Shown here: positions 10,192 through 20,049 of the stretch, piece by piece
Numbering within the stretch: the first letter of the stretch is position 1
How the letters are laid out: the number at the start of each line of letters is the position of its first letter
Source: an uncultured Muribaculaceae bacterium
GTDB lineage: Bacteria; Bacteroidota; Bacteroidia; Bacteroidales; Muribaculaceae
DNA length: 36,271 bases
Assembly: GCA_947386115.1 (NCBI GenBank)
Contig: CANDNO010000020.1
Coordinates: 1 to 36,271 of the forward strand
Direction: 5' to 3'
Position numbers and translations under genes: made by a program
The notes under the pieces: generated by a model
The model's database searches: none
Told to the model about the DNA's origin: nothing
What the model saw: only the letters and a program-made list of their open reading frames with translations

Positions 10192-12780
10192 ATGAATTTC
10201 AATAATTTCACAATCAAATCGCAAGAAGCTATCCAGAAGGCGGTAGAGTTTACACGCTCAGCAGGACAGCAGGCAATCGAGCCTGTACATCTCCTAAAGG
10301 GCGTCATCACCGAGGGAGACTCACTTGTGAAATTTATTTTTCAGAAGGTCGGTGCCAATCTGCCCCTTGTTGAGCAGCAGATTGACAGAGAGATACAGTC
10401 GTTACCCAAAGTGAGTGGTGCCGAACCTTATCTTAGCCGCACGGCTAATGATGTGCTCCAGAAATCGGTTGACATTGCCAAGAAGATGGGCGACGAATAC
10501 GTATCGCTTGAGGCAGTATTGCTCGCAATATTTGACGTGTCAAGTCCAGCTTCGTCTTTATTGAAAGATTCGGGCCTTACCGAGAAGGAAATGACGGCCG
10601 CTATCGAAGAGCTTCGTAAAGGCAAAAAAGCCAACGATCAAAGCGCTGAAGATACATACAATGCCCTTGGTAAATACGCCATTAACTTAAATGAACGTGC
10701 GCGCTCCGGTAAACTCGATCCCGTAATAGGTCGTGATGATGAGATACGCCGAGTTCTCCAGATTCTAAGTCGCCGTACTAAAAACAATCCCATGCTCATT
10801 GGCGAACCGGGCACAGGTAAGACAGCTATTGCCGAGGGTCTTGCACAGCGTATTGTCAGAGGCGATGTGCCGGAAAACCTGCGTTCCAAGCAGATTTTCT
10901 CCCTTGATATGGGTGCACTCGTAGCAGGTGCAAAATACAAAGGAGAGTTTGAGGAGCGACTCAAAGCTATCGTTAATGAAGTGACACAGAGCGATGGCGA
11001 GATAATATTGTTCATCGATGAGATTCATACACTCGTGGGTGCCGGAAAGGGTGAGGGCGCAATGGATGCTGCCAATATTCTGAAGCCGGCACTTGCTCGT
11101 GGCGAGTTACGCAGCATCGGAGCGACAACGCTTGATGAATACCAGAAATATTTTGAGAAAGACAAGGCCCTTGAGCGTCGTTTCCAAAAGGTCATGGTTA
11201 ACGAGCCTGATGAGATGAGCGCGATTGCAATACTTCGTGGCCTTAAAGAGCGATATGAGAATCACCACAAGGTACGTATTCGCGACGAGGCGATTATCGC
11301 TGCCGTACAGCTGTCTGAGCGATATATCACTGATCGATTCTTGCCGGATAAAGCCATCGACCTTGTTGATGAGGCAGCATCCAAGCTTCGACTTGAAATT
11401 GACTCTGTACCACAGTCTCTTGATGAGATTTCTCGCATGATTGCGCAGAAAGAGATTGAACGAGAGGCGATCAAACGTGAAGGAGATAAGGCTAAGGTCA
11501 AGGAAATTGAGAAAGACCTTGCAGCACTGCGCGAGGAAGAAAGCGAGTACACGGCAAAGTGGAAGGCCGAGAAAGATCTTATAAATCGCATCCAGCAGAA
11601 CAAGATTGACATAGAACAACTCAACTTTGAAGCCGAAAGAGCTGAGCGCGAAGGAGACTATGCCAAAGTGGCAGAAATCAGATACAGTCGCATTCAGGAG
11701 AAAGAGACTGACAACAAGAATATTCAGGAACAGCTCAAGATGATGCAGGGCGAGAAAGCTCTAATCAAGGAAGAAGTTGATGCCGAAGACATTGCCGATG
11801 TTGTTTCACGCTGGACGGGTATCCCGGTCAACAAGATGGTGCAGAGTGAAAAGGACAAACTCTTACATCTTGAAGAAGAATTGCACAAGCGTGTAGTTGG
11901 TCAGGATGAAGCCATTGAAGCGATAGCCGATGCTGTACGTCGCTCGCGTGCCGGACTTAATGACCCGCGTCGTCCTATCGGCTCGTTCATCTTCCTGGGT
12001 ACAACCGGTGTAGGTAAGACTGAGCTTGCAAAGGCACTTGCCGAATACCTATTTGATGACGAGAACATGATGACACGTATCGATATGAGTGAATATCAGG
12101 AGAAGCACGCAGTTTCACGACTCGTAGGAGCGCCTCCCGGATATGTAGGTTATGACGAAGGCGGTCAGCTCACTGAGGCCGTTAGACGTAAACCCTATTC
12201 GGTCGTGCTCTTCGATGAGATTGAGAAAGCTCATCCGGATGTTTTCAATATCCTCCTGCAAGTGCTTGACGACGGTCGACTTACCGACAACAAGGGCCGA
12301 ATGGTCAACTTCAAGAATACTATCATAATCATGACCAGCAACATGGGCTCAAACGTGATACGCGAAAACTTCGAGAAATTGACTCCCGACAATAGGTTTG
12401 AAGTGATTGAGAGCACCAAGGCTCAGGTTCTTGATATGCTCAAACAGACTATTCGTCCCGAGTTCCTTAACCGTATTGACGAGATAATAATGTTTACTCC
12501 TCTGAATCAGCAGGAAATTGAGGAAATAGTCGGGCTTCAGGTTAAGAGTATCACCCGTATGCTTGCATCGAACGGAGTCACTCTCGAAGTCACTCCGGCC
12601 GCAATACATTATCTTGCCGAGGAAGGCTATGACCCTGAATTCGGTGCTCGACCTGTTAAACGTGTCATCCATCGTATGGTCCTTAACCGACTGTCAAAGG
12701 ATATACTTGCCCAGACGGTTGATAAAGAAAAACCCATAGTGATTGACGCTGAGAACGACGAGTTGGTTTTCAGGAATTAA
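10192..12780 (+). CDS. clpB: ATP-dependent disaggregase ClpB
   Basis: Hexameric AAA+ chaperone that pulls polypeptides out of aggregates together with DnaK. The 862-residue length is standard. Domains in order: N-domain with two Clp_N repeats (1 to about 145); first AAA+ with Walker A GEPGTGKT at 204-211 and Walker [16 protein letters not shown]; long coiled-coil M-domain (about 405-525, charged repeats); second AAA+ with Walker A GTTGVGKT at 603-610 and Walker [13 protein letters not shown]-terminal [13 protein letters not shown] and the small domain. The M-domain distinguishes it from ClpA and ClpC. The gene is transcribed divergently from the DUF5106 operon. The 10107-10191 region has a TTTG (10134-10137) but no good -7 box, so heat-shock control is not shown by sequence. 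Confidence 0.98.
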   Translation: MNFNNFTIKSQEAIQKAVEFTRSAGQQAIEPVHLLKGVITEGDSLVKFIFQKVGANLPLVEQQIDREIQSLPKVSGAEPYLSRTANDVLQKSVDIAKKMGDEYVSLEAVLLAIFDVSSPASSLLKDSGLTEKEMTAAIEELRKGKKANDQSAEDTYNALGKYAINLNERARSGKLDPVIGRDDEIRRVLQILSRRTKNNPMLIGEPGTGKTAIAEGLAQRIVRGDVPENLRSKQIFSLDMGALVAGAKYKGEFEERLKAIVNEVTQSDGEIILFIDEIHTLVGAGKGEGAMDAANILKPALARGELRSIGATTLDEYQKYFEKDKALERRFQKVMVNEPDEMSAIAILRGLKERYENHHKVRIRDEAIIAAVQLSERYITDRFLPDKAIDLVDEAASKLRLEIDSVPQSLDEISRMIAQKEIEREAIKREGDKAKVKEIEKDLAALREEESEYTAKWKAEKDLINRIQQNKIDIEQLNFEAERAEREGDYAKVAEIRYSRIQEKETDNKNIQEQLKMMQGEKALIKEEVDAEDIADVVSRWTGIPVNKMVQSEKDKLLHLEEELHKRVVGQDEAIEAIADAVRRSRAGLNDPRRPIGSFIFLGTTGVGKTELAKALAEYLFDDENMMTRIDMSEYQEKHAVSRLVGAPPGYVGYDEGGQLTEAVRRKPYSVVLFDEIEKAHPDVFNILLQVLDDGRLTDNKGRMVNFKNTIIIMTSNMGSNVIRENFEKLTPDNRFEVIESTKAQVLDMLKQTIRPEFLNRIDEIIMFTPLNQQEIEEIVGLQVKSITRMLASNGVTLEVTPAAIHYLAEEGYDPEFGARPVKRVIHRMVLNRLSKDILAQTVDKEKPIVIDAENDELVFRN

Positions 12781-12862
12781 CATTGCATTTTAGAACTTTA
12801 TAATACAGTTAAGTGTTTACATAATGTAATATTTTTCAACAATCTTTATTTTACTACGTATT

Positions 12863-13336
12863 ATGAAAAAACTATTTTATTTATTCCTTGCGTTACCATT
12901 GCTCTTTGTTTCATGTGACGATGACAAAGACTTACCAAATGTCGAGATATATGCTACATTTGATGGTGGCACACAAGTAGATGATGTTTACTACATCGTT
13001 CAAGGTCAGGAATTGCAGGTTACAGGTGTTACACTTGTGAACCATGATGACAAAGAGGCTTCATTGGGTGGTGTAAGATACTTCTGGGATTACATGCCCA
13101 TCGGTACGACAATCACTCAGCCCTATGCTATCACAATTTCGACCGAGGAGATGCCTGTCGGTAATCACTTGCTCCAGGCCGAGATGCCTATCTATGCCGT
13201 AGGTTACTCTATATGCACAGGCTTTATGGCTAAAAAGATAGCCGTTGTGGCCGAGGAGGAGGATATACCAGCAGTAGATACACCGGCCGATTCCAAGACT
13301 CAGGCCAACATTCAGGCAGGCGATGCCGACAAATAA
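12863..13336 (+). CDS. Uncharacterised lipoprotein downstream of clpB
   Basis: 157-residue protein with a lipoprotein signal: MKKLFYLFLALPLLFVSC, lipobox LFVSC with Cys18. The mature end reads CDDDKD. An acidic stretch directly after the lipid-bearing Cys resembles the lipoprotein export signals described for Bacteroidetes surface lipoproteins, so outer-surface exposure is plausible but inferred. The rest looks like a beta-rich domain (VEIYATFDGGTQVDDVYYIV, VRYFWDYMPIGTTI, AITISTEEMPVGNHLL) with an acidic, low-complexity tail (about residues 131-157). No family is recognised. It is 82 nt after clpB and is followed by a strong terminator, so it ends that transcription unit. Confidence 0.75.
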   Translation: MKKLFYLFLALPLLFVSCDDDKDLPNVEIYATFDGGTQVDDVYYIVQGQELQVTGVTLVNHDDKEASLGGVRYFWDYMPIGTTITQPYAITISTEEMPVGNHLLQAEMPIYAVGYSICTGFMAKKIAVVAEEEDIPAVDTPADSKTQANIQAGDADK

Positions 13337-13365
13337 GCACAATTGAATCGTATCATATCCTTTAT

Positions 13366-13420
13366 GGGGCGGGGCGTCCGGTCAACTGTTGGTTGACAGA
13401 GGCGCTCCGCCTTCTTTGTG
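13366..13420 (+). terminator. Rho-independent-type terminator after the clpB/lipoprotein unit
   Basis: A GC-rich inverted repeat occupies 13368-13411: GGCGGGGCGTCCGGTCAAC, a 5-nt loop (TGTTG), then GTTGACAGAGGCGCTCCGCC, with a few G-U pairs and one bulge. It is followed by TTCTTTGTG. It separates the lipoprotein gene from the glycosyltransferase pair. Confidence 0.75.
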
Positions 13421-13478
13421 TTCCTGAGCAATAAAACAGTTCTTACATACGTTATTATAGCAAATATGATTTTAAGAT

Positions 13479-14438
13479 ATGTCCGACATCCCCTTGATAT
13501 CAGTAATTGTTCCTGTCTACAACGGCGAGCAATATATAACAGAATGCATTGAGAGCATTTTGTCGCAGACATATCATAACATCGAGGTGATAATTATCGA
13601 CGACGGTTCCACTGATGATACAGTCAGAATAACCCGGCAATATGCCGCCGGCGACAAGCGCATCAAATTGATTTCGCAGTCAAATCGCGGACCATCTTGT
13701 GCAAGAAATCTTGGCCTCGAAAACGCTCGGGGAAGCTACATTACGTTTGTTGATGCCGACGATGTTGTCTCGACCGACTATCTTGAAGTTCTATATATCT
13801 TATTGTGTGAGACAGGCGCTGATATTACAGCATGCACTTTTACCAATAAGTATGATAAATTAGGTCTCGCCAATGAGAATTATGTGACGCTTGACTCAAG
13901 CGGATATGTAGCAGACGTGCTTTATCAACGACTCTCCGACAATTCAATTTGGGGTAAACTGTATGATGCTTCATTGTGGGAAGACGTTCGTTTCAGAGAT
14001 ATGCGCTATGAAGATCTCGAGATATTCCCGCGTGTATGTCTTAAGTCTCGGTCAGTTACATTTACCGAAGCCAAGTTGTACTACTATAGGCCTAATGCCG
14101 GTAGTTTTATAAATACTTTTTCAACAGAACGGTTCGATTCAACAAAAGCTGTAGATCTCATTTTGCAACATATCACTGAAACCAAGTGTGATGACAGGCT
14201 TATCGCTGCAGCCCAGAGCCGTAAACTTGCTGCAAATTTCAATGTATTTCTACTAACATACGGTAATCCTGAATACATTCCCGAGTCATTGCAAGCGTGG
14301 GATTCGATAAAATCTCTTCGTTCTCAATGCTTGAAAGACTCGAATGTCAGCAGCAAGATAAAACTTGGAATCGTCGCATCATTTTGTGGACGCGGTTTCC
14401 TTAAAACACTTAATCGCTTGTTTAGTATCAGTCGATGA
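13479..14438 (+). CDS. Family 2 glycosyltransferase (GT-A fold)
   Basis: 319-residue cytoplasmic or membrane-associated enzyme that transfers a sugar from a nucleotide donor to a glycan or lipid-linked acceptor. The N-terminal GT2 signature is clear: PLISVIVPVYNGEQYITECI, IIIDDGSTDDT (DDGS at 41-44), SNRGPSCARNLGLENARG, and the metal-binding FVDADD (DADD at 92-95). The C-terminal part (about 200-319) is less conserved and likely sets the acceptor. The short downstream glycosyltransferase overlaps by the ATGA motif at 14435-14438, so the two are coupled. Sugar and acceptor cannot be told from sequence; a surface polysaccharide or LPS role is inferred from the pairing. The local sequence appears more AT-rich than neighbouring genes. 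Confidence 0.88.
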   Translation: MSDIPLISVIVPVYNGEQYITECIESILSQTYHNIEVIIIDDGSTDDTVRITRQYAAGDKRIKLISQSNRGPSCARNLGLENARGSYITFVDADDVVSTDYLEVLYILLCETGADITACTFTNKYDKLGLANENYVTLDSSGYVADVLYQRLSDNSIWGKLYDASLWEDVRFRDMRYEDLEIFPRVCLKSRSVTFTEAKLYYYRPNAGSFINTFSTERFDSTKAVDLILQHITETKCDDRLIAAAQSRKLAANFNVFLLTYGNPEYIPESLQAWDSIKSLRSQCLKDSNVSSKIKLGIVASFCGRGFLKTLNRLFSISR

Positions 14439-15262
14439 TTTCTGTCTCTATTGTTACATATCACACGGCTCACGACGAACTTAGTACATGCCTTGACTGC
14501 CTTGGACAGTGTGAGGAAATTGCCTCAATTGAAATCGTAGACAACAGCAGCGACACTACTATATGTCAATTCATTAAGGATCATTATCCGGAGGTTCTCT
14601 ATACACCTAACAGCAATACGGGGTATGGCGCAGGAAATAACATCTCAATACGTAAATCGTTAGAAAACAGAGATATTAAAAAGCTTAAATATCACCTTGT
14701 AATGAATAGTGACATTGCTTTCAAATCCGATGTCGTCAAAATACTATTGTCAAAGTTAGAGAACGATTCTTCTATTGGACTCATAATGCCTGCCGTTGTG
14801 GGCGCCGACGATAAGCCGCAGTCTTGTTGCCATCCGCTACCTTCACCATGGGACTTGATTAAACATCGATTTGCTCCAAAACGTGTTTTTAAAAAGTGGC
14901 GTCGGTATTACGATATACTCCCACAGTTATATAAGGAGGACATTAATGTACCGTACATGCACGGGTGCTTCATGCTTTTTAGGCTTGAAGCATTACAAAA
15001 GGTGGGATTGTTCGACGAGCGATTTTTTATGTATCCCGAGGATATCGATATCACGAGACGAGTTCACCGCGAATACAAAACTATTGTAACCCCTGATGCT
15101 TCAATATATCACCTGCACCGAGCCGAGTCGAGACACAGCTTCAAAATGCTGTATATCCACGCTGTCAATATGTTGCGATATTTTGCAAAATGGGGATTCT
15201 TTGTTGATAGAGAACGTAGTAAAATGAATAAGAAATTGAGAGACGAGTTGAAGCGACGATAA
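14435..15262 (+). CDS. Family 2 glycosyltransferase, rhamnosyltransferase-like
   Basis: 275-residue GT2 enzyme that begins in an ATGA overlap with the upstream glycosyltransferase. Signatures are VSIVTYH (residues 3-9), IVDNSS (34-39), NTGYGAGNN (61-69), the NSD nucleotide-sugar/metal motif (91-93), and the late GLFDERFFMYPEDIDITRRV. The last is characteristic of the WbbL/RfbN-like rhamnosyltransferase branch of GT2. The C-terminus is strongly basic (about the last 30 residues, ending KKLRDELKRR), which suggests peripheral contact with the inner membrane. The function is probably addition of one sugar to a lipid-linked glycan. The gene ends only 5 nt before the convergent ABC-F gene. Donor identity is uncertain. 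Confidence 0.88.
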   Translation: MISVSIVTYHTAHDELSTCLDCLGQCEEIASIEIVDNSSDTTICQFIKDHYPEVLYTPNSNTGYGAGNNISIRKSLENRDIKKLKYHLVMNSDIAFKSDVVKILLSKLENDSSIGLIMPAVVGADDKPQSCCHPLPSPWDLIKHRFAPKRVFKKWRRYYDILPQLYKEDINVPYMHGCFMLFRLEALQKVGLFDERFFMYPEDIDITRRVHREYKTIVTPDASIYHLHRAESRHSFKMLYIHAVNMLRYFAKWGFFVDRERSKMNKKLRDELKRR

Positions 15263-15267
15263 TCCCG

Positions 15268-17127
15268 TTATTCTTTCTCCGAGAGTTCAAGCCAGCGCAT
15301 TTCCTTCTCGTCGAGGATCTCTTTCAGTTCATTGTAGCGACGTGATTTTGCATCCATATCAGTGATAATCTGGCCACTGTTAAAGAGCTGTTCGAGACTC
15401 TCCTTTTCGGCGTTCAATTTATCCAGTTCCAGAGTCAGCGCATCCAGCTCTTTTCGTTCGTTGTAAGTAAGCTTTATCTTGCGCTCTGTGCGCACTTTCT
15501 CGGCAGCAGGTTTCGTCTGACGGTCGGCAACTTGCTCTTTTTCAGCATTCTCTTTTATAAAAGTTCTGTATTCGGTATAGTTGCCGGGGAAGTCCTTGAT
15601 AACTCCGTTTCCTTCAAATACAAACAGATGGTCAACAATCGAGTCAAGGAAAAAGCGATCATGCGATACAACTATCACACATCCTTTAAACTCGGCGAGA
15701 TAATCCTCAAGTATGCCAAGTGTTACTATGTCAAGATCGTTGGTAGGCTCGTCGAGAATAAGGAAGTTGGGCGACATCAATAGAACTGTCGCAAGATGAA
15801 GTCTTGCAAGTTCGCCGCCGCTTAGAGTGTGGATATACTTTTGCTGATCGGCCGGAGTAAACAGAAACCGCTGTAAAAACTGCATGGGCGAATAGCTCTG
15901 CCCACCATTGATCGTGACCTCTTCACAACGCTCTGTTACAGCATCTATAACTTTCTTTGAGCTGTCGAGCTGCAGTCCGTCCTGGCTATAGTAACCAAAC
16001 CTTACTGTTTCACCTACGTTCCAGTTACCACTGTCGGGTGCAACAATGCCTTGCAACATCTTGATGAACGTAGACTTCCCGACTCCGTTTGCACCGATTA
16101 TGCCAAGCTTCTCATATCTTGCGAAGATATAGTTGAAGTCATCGAGTATGACGTGATCGCCGTATTTCTTTGAAATACCTTCTGCTTCAAATATTTTAGA
16201 ACCGATGTACGATGACTTAACGTCAAGATTGATATTCTTTTCTTTGAGATTGATTTGTGAGCGCTCCTTAAGATCATAAAAGGCATCGATACGATATTTT
16301 GCTTTGCCGGCTCGGGCCTGTGGCTGGCGGTTCATCCACTCCTGCTCTTTTCTGAGTGTATTCTTAACTTTCGCGAGCTCGGCTGCCATCGCCTCTATGC
16401 GTTCGGCTCGTTTTCTCAGATAATAGTCATAATTTCCGTCGTAAGAAAATATCTGTTCGCGATCGATTTCAATGATATGGTTGCATACCCTGTCAAGAAA
16501 GTAACGGTCGTGTGTAACCATGAGCAGGGTAGTGCGGCTTCTTTTAAGCCATCCTTCCAGCCACTCGATTGTGTCAATGTCAAGATGGTTGGTTGGCTCG
16601 TCAAGAATCACGAGCTCGGGCTCCTCAAGTATAAGGCGAGCTATTGCTACTCTTTTTCGCTGACCTCCCGACAATGATGAGACAGGTTGATATAAATCGG
16701 TTATTTTAAGCTGTGTAAGCAACTGCTTCAGGCGGTCCTCATAGTCCCATGCATTAGCGGCATCCATATCGGCTATCGCCTTTTCGATAAGGTCTGTATC
16801 GCCATTTACTATAGCTTGTTCGTATCGCTTGATTACAGCCGAACTTGGCATGTCGGGGTCAAGGCATGCATCGATAACAGTCAGATCTTCGTTGAGACGC
16901 GGATGCTGTTCAAGAAATCCCACGCGCAACCCGCTTCTGAAGGTAATCTTACCCGAATCGATATCTTCGTCACCGGCTATGCAGCGAAGCAAGGTTGTTT
17001 TTCCTGTTCCGTTCTTTGCAATAAGTCCTACCTTGTCACCCTCGTTAATGCCGAAAGTAACATCTCCAAACAACAGACGGTCGCCTACGCTCTTTGTAAG
17101 ATTTTCTACCTGAAGAAAACTTGCCAT
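15268..17127 (-). CDS. uup: Uup-like ABC-F ATPase
   Basis: 619-residue soluble ABC-F protein with two nucleotide-binding domains and no membrane segments. NBD1 has Walker A GLIAKNGTGKTT, signature LSGGQRKRVAIARL and Walker B LVILDEPTNHLD. NBD2 has Walker A GIIGANGVGKST, signature LSGGELARLHLATV and Walker [13 protein letters not shown]. Both ATP sites look complete. The last 85 or so residues (after about 535) form a coiled-coil rich in Lys and Glu, the Uup-type C-terminal domain that binds nucleic acid. ABC-F proteins act on ribosomes. The upstream tRNA-Cys gene and its terminator leave no room for a separate promoter, so expression may depend on read-through. Confidence 0.88.
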   Translation of the reverse strand: MASFLQVENLTKSVGDRLLFGDVTFGINEGDKVGLIAKNGTGKTTLLRCIAGDEDIDSGKITFRSGLRVGFLEQHPRLNEDLTVIDACLDPDMPSSAVIKRYEQAIVNGDTDLIEKAIADMDAANAWDYEDRLKQLLTQLKITDLYQPVSSLSGGQRKRVAIARLILEEPELVILDEPTNHLDIDTIEWLEGWLKRSRTTLLMVTHDRYFLDRVCNHIIEIDREQIFSYDGNYDYYLRKRAERIEAMAAELAKVKNTLRKEQEWMNRQPQARAGKAKYRIDAFYDLKERSQINLKEKNINLDVKSSYIGSKIFEAEGISKKYGDHVILDDFNYIFARYEKLGIIGANGVGKSTFIKMLQGIVAPDSGNWNVGETVRFGYYSQDGLQLDSSKKVIDAVTERCEEVTINGGQSYSPMQFLQRFLFTPADQQKYIHTLSGGELARLHLATVLLMSPNFLILDEPTNDLDIVTLGILEDYLAEFKGCVIVVSHDRFFLDSIVDHLFVFEGNGVIKDFPGNYTEYRTFIKENAEKEQVADRQTKPAAEKVRTERKIKLTYNERKELDALTLELDKLNAEKESLEQLFNSGQIITDMDAKSRRYNELKEILDEKEMRWLELSEKE

Positions 17128-17141
17128 AGTAAATATAAATT

Positions 17142-17171
17142 AAAAAAGCTCGTAATCCGAAGGTTACGAGC
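17142..17171 (-). terminator. Rho-independent terminator of tRNA-Cys
   Basis: On the minus strand, GCTCGTAA and TTACGAGC pair around a short centre (CCTTCGGA), and the stem is followed immediately by TTTTTT (17142-17147). It lies 10 nt after the tRNA 3' end and 14 nt before the start codon of the downstream ABC-F gene. It is a textbook intrinsic terminator. Confidence 0.9.
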
Positions 17172-17181
17172 TCGAGGATTG

Positions 17182-19004
<1,823 letters not shown>

Positions 19005-19012
19005 CTGTAAAG

Positions 19013-19306
19013 ATGGTAAAACATATTGTAACATTCAAACTTACCGGCACCAACGAGGAACGTCTCGAAATTGCCCAGGCATTTAAGGAAGCTCTGCTTA
19101 AGCTTCCCGAACAGATCGATGTACTTAGAGCTATGGAGGTGGGTATCAACGAGAATCCGGCCGAAAGCTGGGATGTTGTTCTCACTGCTATCGTCGGCAA
19201 CATGGCCGAAGTAGAGACCTATGCCATGCATCCGGCTCATCTTGCCGCAGCATCAATTTTGGCAGGTCATAAAGCCGATCGTGCTTGCGTGGACTATGAG
19301 TTCTAA
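19013..19306 (+). CDS. Dabb (stress-responsive A/B barrel) domain protein
   Basis: 97-residue single-domain protein. It opens with MVKHIVTFKLTG, the typical Dabb start (VKHIVxFKL), and has an internal GINENPAESWDVVLTA stretch and late AMHPAHLAAA, fitting the dimeric alpha-beta barrel fold. Members range from stress-related proteins to small-molecule lyases and cyclases, so the fold does not give a function. It starts 8 nt after the YbiT-like ABC-F stop and is probably co-transcribed with it. It runs convergent to the trkA gene with a 37-nt gap. Confidence 0.85.
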   Translation: MVKHIVTFKLTGTNEERLEIAQAFKEALLKLPEQIDVLRAMEVGINENPAESWDVVLTAIVGNMAEVETYAMHPAHLAAASILAGHKADRACVDYEF

Positions 19307-19343
19307 ATGCCCCGCAATCTATTGAATCAAGTGCATAATCTGA

Positions 19344-20036
19344 TTATTTAGAAACTTTTTTCATCATTGATCTAAAATCAGATTCGGTTCCGAAACAAGT
19401 AAAGACATCATGTTCCCGCACCACAGCGTAGGGCGACGTGATGTCTATTGTTTTTCCGCTTTTGCGATTCATTCCAAGGATATTGGTCGAATCTTCAAGG
19501 CGCGAGGCGACGATTAATATAATGTTGAATTTCTTAACAAGATCAAGCTCGGAATATTTAAGCCCGACAAAATACTGGGGCACTTCAAACTTCATCACAT
19601 ACGAGTCATCATTGATAGCGAGTGTCTCGATGCGCGATCCAAGCTCAAGCTCTCTGGCAAAATCACGTGCGGCGCGTTGTTCGGGGGTAAGAATACGTTC
19701 CACATTCAATCCCTCAAGTATCGATTGATGTAATGTGTCGATTGCGCGTGCGAATATGTGCTTGACCCCCATCTTCTTTAACAAGGCTACAGTTTTAACG
19801 CTCGCGCCGAAATTCTCGCCGATAGCCACGACGACAGCATCGACACTCTTAAGCGGTAACACCGAGAGCGCCTGTTCATCGGCAGCATCAATAATATAGG
19901 CGGTCGAGATGTATTCCTTTACACCTTCAACGTTTGATTCCTTTATGTCGGCGCCAACCACTTCGTGCCCCATATCGGTTAAATCGATAGCGAGGTTCGA
20001 TCCATAGATTCCAAGTCCTATAACAAGATATTTCAT
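19344..20036 (-). CDS. trkA: Potassium channel regulatory subunit TrkA/KtrA (RCK domains)
   Basis: 230-residue cytoplasmic protein with one RCK_N plus RCK_C module, the KtrA layout rather than the double E. coli TrkA. The Rossmann nucleotide motif GLGIYGSNLA begins at residue 7, and the first strand ends in the acidic residues of VVGADIKESNVEG. RCK_C covers about 140-225 (EVPQYFVGLKYSELDLVKKF, ILIVASRLEDSTNILG). Rings of this protein gate the TrkH/KtrB channel in response to ATP/ADP, NAD(H) or cyclic-di-AMP, depending on the lineage. Its partner gene lies 13 nt upstream in the same operon. Confidence 0.93.
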   Translation of the reverse strand: MKYLVIGLGIYGSNLAIDLTDMGHEVVGADIKESNVEGVKEYISTAYIIDAADEQALSVLPLKSVDAVVVAIGENFGASVKTVALLKKMGVKHIFARAIDTLHQSILEGLNVERILTPEQRAARDFARELELGSRIETLAINDDSYVMKFEVPQYFVGLKYSELDLVKKFNIILIVASRLEDSTNILGMNRKSGKTIDITSPYAVVREHDVFTCFGTESDFRSMMKKVSK

Positions 20037-20049
20037 AGCAATTGAATTA

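Noticed and set aside
19307-19343. Possible terminator between the Dabb gene and trkA
   Set aside because: GTTCTAAAT and ATTTAGAAAC can pair only weakly over a long loop; not good enough to annotate.
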